Of a stretch of 9,180 nt of DNA, positions 7,031 through 9,180 are shown piece by piece; position 1 is the stretch's first letter, and the number at the start of each line of letters is the position of its first letter. The notes beneath the pieces are model-generated. The model did not search any database, was not told the origin of the DNA, and was given only the letters and a program-made list of their open reading frames with translations. Source of the stretch: UBA8110 sp964597275 (GTDB lineage: Bacteria > SAR324 > NAC60-12); NCBI GenBank assembly GCA_964597275.1, contig CAZQXS010000136.1, positions 1 to 9,180 on the forward strand, written 5' to 3'. Position numbers and translations under genes: made by a program.

Positions 7031-7615
7031 ATGGTTATGACTCGAAACATAATCATTTTGATTGGAGTGTTGGTGCTAATTAGTGAAATCTTCATCCTAC
7101 CAAGAAATTCCTCAGCGAAGGAGCAGGAGAAATCACTTGCGATGCTACAGTTGGAGATTGAGGATATGATACATAACGGCCTCAAGTACTACCTTGAACC
7201 TCATGACTATGTACTAAGGGTCAATTTGGTTGGTGAACAGCATGTGTCAAGTGTGAAAAAGGACGTGCTTCCAGGTTTTGGTCCAATGGTCGATCCTAAT
7301 CAGGAAACAGTTGATAAATACTGGAAAATCATCCAGATGGAGGTGAATCTTGTTATGCACAAGAAGGTTTTACCTTCGCTAAATAACTACATTTCTGAGA
7401 TCGTTCCTATTCTCAGCGGACTTAATTATGAACGCGGAGACGAGTTTAATTTTGTACCTATTGTTCCTGAGGTATTAGAGCCAACTCCTGTCGTACAAAC
7501 CGAAGCATACCCAATAACGCTAATAGAAAAGGTGTTGGCAGTTCTATTGGTACTGCTTATTTTGCTCCAGCTATTTGTCCTTTGGAAACTGAACCGCATT
7601 AAATCTGCCAAGTAG
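7031..7615 (+). CDS. FliG-less short paralogue of the FliF-FliG fusion protein
   Basis: 194 aa from ATG 7031. ATG 7037 aligns better with the paralogue's start (MTRN against MIRRN), and neither has a clear Shine-Dalgarno site. The order is a signal peptide or N-terminal anchor ending near NSSA, a FliF-like ring-building module (about 35-153, with NGLKYYLEP, YVLRV, LPGFGPMVDP and YERGDEFNFVPI), a very short linker, and a transmembrane helix (about 166-188, EKVLAVLLVLLILLQLFVLW) followed by basic KLNRIKSAK and stop. Over 119 ungapped residues I count about 33 differences from the protein of 4904-6886, roughly 72% identity, while DNA differences in the most conserved segments are largely synonymous. 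That points to selection on the protein. It lacks 67 residues of linker and all of FliG; its TAG sits where the longer protein has codon CAG (5684-5686). Base composition is much lower in GC than its neighbours. The stop is one base from the convergent gene's stop. It could cap, dilute or regulate the ring. Confidence 0.82.
   Translation: MVMTRNIIILIGVLVLISEIFILPRNSSAKEQEKSLAMLQLEIEDMIHNGLKYYLEPHDYVLRVNLVGEQHVSSVKKDVLPGFGPMVDPNQETVDKYWKIIQMEVNLVMHKKVLPSLNNYISEIVPILSGLNYERGDEFNFVPIVPEVLEPTPVVQTEAYPITLIEKVLAVLLVLLILLQLFVLWKLNRIKSAK
7133..7615 (+). repeat. Diverged duplicate of 5003-5686 (ring module plus membrane helix)
   Basis: Bases 7133-7489 align without gaps to 5003-5359, and 7514-7615 align to 5585-5686; between them the longer copy has 225 bases of linker against 24 here. 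Similarity stops at the TAG codon: the next bases here are already the end of the convergent gene and do not resemble 5687 onward. The duplicate has shifted to A/T at many third codon positions. Confidence 0.8.
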
Positions 7616-7616
7616 C

Positions 7617-8423
7617 TCAGAAGATTGTCAGTTCCTCGTCCCGCAGGTCTGAGATGAACATGTGTCCGGGGGCATGGGTGATGACGAGCGGCAAAGTTGC
7701 CGAAGCCGCCGCTAGTGCGGACGTGACACCACACGCCCAAAAGACAGGAACCTCATTGTCACGGATGGTGACGGCCTCCCCAAAATCCGGCTCATCGAGA
7801 TTGCGGATGCCGAGGGTTTCCGGATCGCCCCAGTGGATGGGTGCACCGTGGGTGCGCTCGAAGCGCGTGGTGATCTGTGCGGCCCGCACCGCTTGTTCGG
7901 AGGTCATCGGGCGCATGCTGACGACCATCGGCGTGTGAAACGGACCCGCCGGAGCGCATTCGCGGTTGGTGATGTACATCGAAACGTTCTTGCCTTCCTC
8001 CATGTTCCGGATCGGCAGTCCCGCCTCCAGCAAAGCCCGCTCAAACGAATAACTGCATCCGAGCAGAAAGCTGACCATCTCCTCGGAGCAGTACGCGGTC
8101 ACGTCCTCCACTTCCTCCGCCAGCACCCCGTTTTTATAAATCCGGTAGCGCGGCAAGTCGCTGCGCAAGTCCGCTCCGGGTGTGATGGTGGGTTCAAACA
8201 CTCCCGGCTCCAGCACGTCCAGAATCGGACACGGCTTGGGGTTGCGTGTGCAGAACAGCAAAAATTCAAACGCATGGCTCTTGGGGAGCATCACCAGATT
8301 GCCCTGCACGAAGCCCTTGGCGACCCCGGAAGTCAGGGTGGTCCAGTCGCGGCTGCGAATCTGCGTCCGCACCTGCTCTGCGGAAACGAAGGTTGAGGTC
8401 GGAGCGTTGTGTTTTGTTGACAT
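7617..8423 (-). CDS. D-glutamate cyclase family protein (DUF1445, YcsI-like putative hydro-lyase)
   Basis: 268 aa, full length for the family, start ATG at 8423 with AGGA eight bases upstream on the minus strand. Family hallmarks: the N-terminal VRTQIRSRDW and SGVAKGFVQGNLVMLP, the central FLLGCSYSFERALLEAGLPIRN, GPFHTPMVVSMRPM, and TTRFERTHGAPIHWGDPETLGI. Bacterial members are usually annotated as putative hydro-lyases; the related mammalian enzyme turns D-glutamate into 5-oxo-D-proline. No signal peptide, so cytoplasmic. The nearest gene upstream on the same strand, at the right edge, ends like a 5-oxoprolinase/hydantoinase B subunit, which suits a shared 5-oxoproline route, although a toxin-antitoxin pair now lies between them. 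The family call is firm; the bacterial reaction is inferred from the family. Confidence 0.9.
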   Translation of the reverse strand: MSTKHNAPTSTFVSAEQVRTQIRSRDWTTLTSGVAKGFVQGNLVMLPKSHAFEFLLFCTRNPKPCPILDVLEPGVFEPTITPGADLRSDLPRYRIYKNGVLAEEVEDVTAYCSEEMVSFLLGCSYSFERALLEAGLPIRNMEEGKNVSMYITNRECAPAGPFHTPMVVSMRPMTSEQAVRAAQITTRFERTHGAPIHWGDPETLGIRNLDEPDFGEAVTIRDNEVPVFWACGVTSALAAASATLPLVITHAPGHMFISDLRDEELTIF

Positions 8424-8461
8424 TGTGTATATCCTGCATGTGTTTACATTAAAGGAGAGTC
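8417..8461. promoter_or_regulatory. Shared divergent control region between the YcsI-like gene and vapB
   Basis: Only 38 bp separate the two start codons. TTGACA (8417-8422) is a perfect -35 hexamer on the plus strand and overlaps the start codon of the minus-strand gene. The best -10-like match, TACATT at 8445-8450, is too far away (22 bp), so the promoter is not settled. TGTGTATA (8424-8431) and TGTGTTTA (8439-8446) form a direct repeat with 15-bp register that could bind VapB or VapBC. On the plus strand AGGAG (8453-8457) is a strong ribosome binding site for vapB; on the minus strand AGGA serves the other gene. Confidence 0.45.
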
Positions 8462-8689
8462 ATGCACACCAAGGTATTCAACAGCGGAAACTCACAGGCG
8501 GTGCGACTGCCGAAGGAGTTCCGGTTTGACGTTTCGGAAGTCGAAATCTTCCGGCGCAATGACGAAATCGTGTTGCGCAAGCCCGCAACCAATTTAAGCG
8601 AGGCATTGGAGCAAGTGCCAGTCATGCCTGAAGAATTCTTCGAGGAGGAACGGCATGATCCTCCACCAGAGAAACGGGAATCCTTATGA
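8462..8689 (+). CDS. vapB: VapB-type antitoxin, AbrB/SpoVT-fold
   Basis: 75 aa, strong AGGAG four bases before ATG 8462. Residues 1-41 are the swapped-hairpin DNA-binding domain of the AbrB superfamily, with the typical FNSGNSQAVRLPKEFRF and IFRRNDEIVLRKP. The remainder is an acidic/Pro-rich tail (EEFFEEERHDPPPEK) of the kind that lies across the toxin's active site. VapB-type antitoxins neutralise VapC and, with it, repress their own operon. The stop overlaps the toxin start as ATGA, which implies coupled translation. Confidence 0.93.
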   Translation: MHTKVFNSGNSQAVRLPKEFRFDVSEVEIFRRNDEIVLRKPATNLSEALEQVPVMPEEFFEEERHDPPPEKRESL

Positions 8690-9096
8690 GTGAGCCGCAC
8701 TACCTTCTGGACACCAACATCTGCATCTACCTTTCAAAACGGCGTTCCCCGGAACTCATGGAACGTTTTTCCCAAGTACAGGTGGGCGAAGCGGGCATGT
8801 CCCTCATCACCCACGGGGAGTTGTGTTTTGGCGCGGAAAAGAGCCAGAGTCGCCGACAGGTGCTTACCAATTTGGAAGCTCTGTGCCGGGCGATTCCGGT
8901 CTGGTCACTGCCTGCGGAAACCTCCCAGCACTACGGAGCAATCCGGAGGCATCTGGAAGCTTCCGGTGCCCCAATCGGTGCAAACGATCTCTGGATTGCC
9001 GCCCATGCCCGTGCGTCGGGTCTGGTACTGGTCACGAACAATCTACGCGAATTCGCTCGCGTTCCCCACCTTGCATACGAAAACTGGGTCGCTTGA
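8686..9096 (+). CDS. vapC: VapC-type PIN-domain toxin ribonuclease
   Basis: 136 aa, complete. PIN-domain acidic residues are all present: Asp9 in YLLDTNICIY, Glu45 in THGEL, Asp101 in GANDLWIAAHA, with the fourth site carried by TNN (Asn118-Asn119) as is common in this subgroup. The C-terminus REFARVPHLAYENW is also typical. PIN toxins of this type are Mg-dependent endoribonucleases; well-studied relatives in enteric bacteria cut initiator tRNA. No key residue is lost, so it should be active. The gene ends one base before the stop of the convergent gene. The pair sits between two minus-strand genes of a probable 5-oxoproline pathway, as if inserted there. Confidence 0.94.
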   Translation: MSEPHYLLDTNICIYLSKRRSPELMERFSQVQVGEAGMSLITHGELCFGAEKSQSRRQVLTNLEALCRAIPVWSLPAETSQHYGAIRRHLEASGAPIGANDLWIAAHARASGLVLVTNNLREFARVPHLAYENWVA

Positions 9097-9097
9097 T

Positions 9098-9180
9098 CTA
9101 GCCATTCCGCTCCTTGTCAGAAGTCCCGTAGCCCCCGCCACCGGGGGTTTCAATGCGGAAGCGTTCTCCGACTTCGGCAC
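9098..9180 (-). CDS. C-terminus of a 5-oxoprolinase / N-methylhydantoinase B-type subunit (rest beyond right edge)
   Basis: Reading leftwards, the last 26 codons before TAG (9098-9100) give AEVGERFRIETPGGGGYG followed by TSDKERNG. The FRIETPGGGGYG segment is the characteristic C-terminal end of the HyuB/5-oxoprolinase B family, which helps ATP-dependent opening of 5-oxoproline or hydantoin rings. Only the tail is visible, so it cannot be told whether this is a separate B subunit or the end of a fused 5-oxoprolinase. It is too short for an ORF search but the motif is distinctive. The same-strand YcsI-like gene downstream supports a 5-oxoproline role. Confidence 0.8.
   Translation of the reverse strand, partial: AEVGERFRIETPGGGGYGTSDKERNG
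9132..9150 (+). terminator. Possible vapC terminator hairpin inside the convergent gene
   Basis: CCCCCG and CGGGGG (9132-9147) form a perfect 6-bp GC stem with loop CCAC, followed by TTT. It lies 36 bp after the vapC stop and could end that transcript. The same bases encode the conserved PGGGG motif of the minus-strand gene, so the hairpin may be only a by-product of Gly/Pro codons; the T tract is short. Confidence 0.3.

Noticed and set aside
7031..7615. Calling the paralogue a pseudogene
   Set aside because: The frame is intact from signal peptide to basic tail, and many differences from the longer copy are synonymous, which argues for function despite the missing FliG part.

Overview
The window looks like a piece of chromosome from a Gram-negative bacterium of moderately high GC. 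The envelope is inferred from two lipoprotein signal peptides and from a predicted outer-membrane-type C-terminus that ends in Phe. The phylum cannot be fixed from the sequence. There are no RNA genes, no insertion sequences and no CRISPR array.

Layout. Positions 1-1060 (minus strand) hold most of a membrane-anchored ankyrin-repeat protein that runs off the left edge. Divergent from it, positions 1179-6886 (plus strand) hold a tight four-gene operon, with junctions of 13 bp overlap, 7 bp gap and 4 bp overlap. It encodes a lipoprotein with a TolB/FlgO/CsgG-like core and a beta-rich tail; a lipoprotein with two FliF-type ring-building modules; a secreted protein with one such module and TPR repeats; and an inner-membrane protein whose periplasmic FliF-like module and transmembrane helix are fused to a complete FliG-like cytoplasmic part. 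An AT-rich island (about 6890-7615) follows. It carries a shortened paralogue of the last protein that keeps the signal peptide, FliF-like module and membrane helix but lacks all of FliG.

Positions 7617-9180 are a separate, ordinary neighbourhood. On the minus strand are a D-glutamate cyclase family (DUF1445/YcsI) protein and, at the right edge, the C-terminus of a 5-oxoprolinase/hydantoinase B subunit. Between them, on the plus strand, lies a VapB-VapC toxin-antitoxin pair.

The main point of interest is the operon at 1179-7615. In flagella, FliF makes the MS ring in the inner membrane and FliG makes the rotor (C) ring under it. Here FliF-like modules occur five times in four proteins, spread from lipoproteins to the inner membrane, and one is fused to FliG. 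No export gate, rod, hook or filament gene is in view. By a from-memory alignment, the FliG part has lost the charged residues that meet the stator. The best reading is a non-flagellar, trans-envelope ring or scaffold built from flagellar basal-body parts. Its function cannot be read from the sequence.
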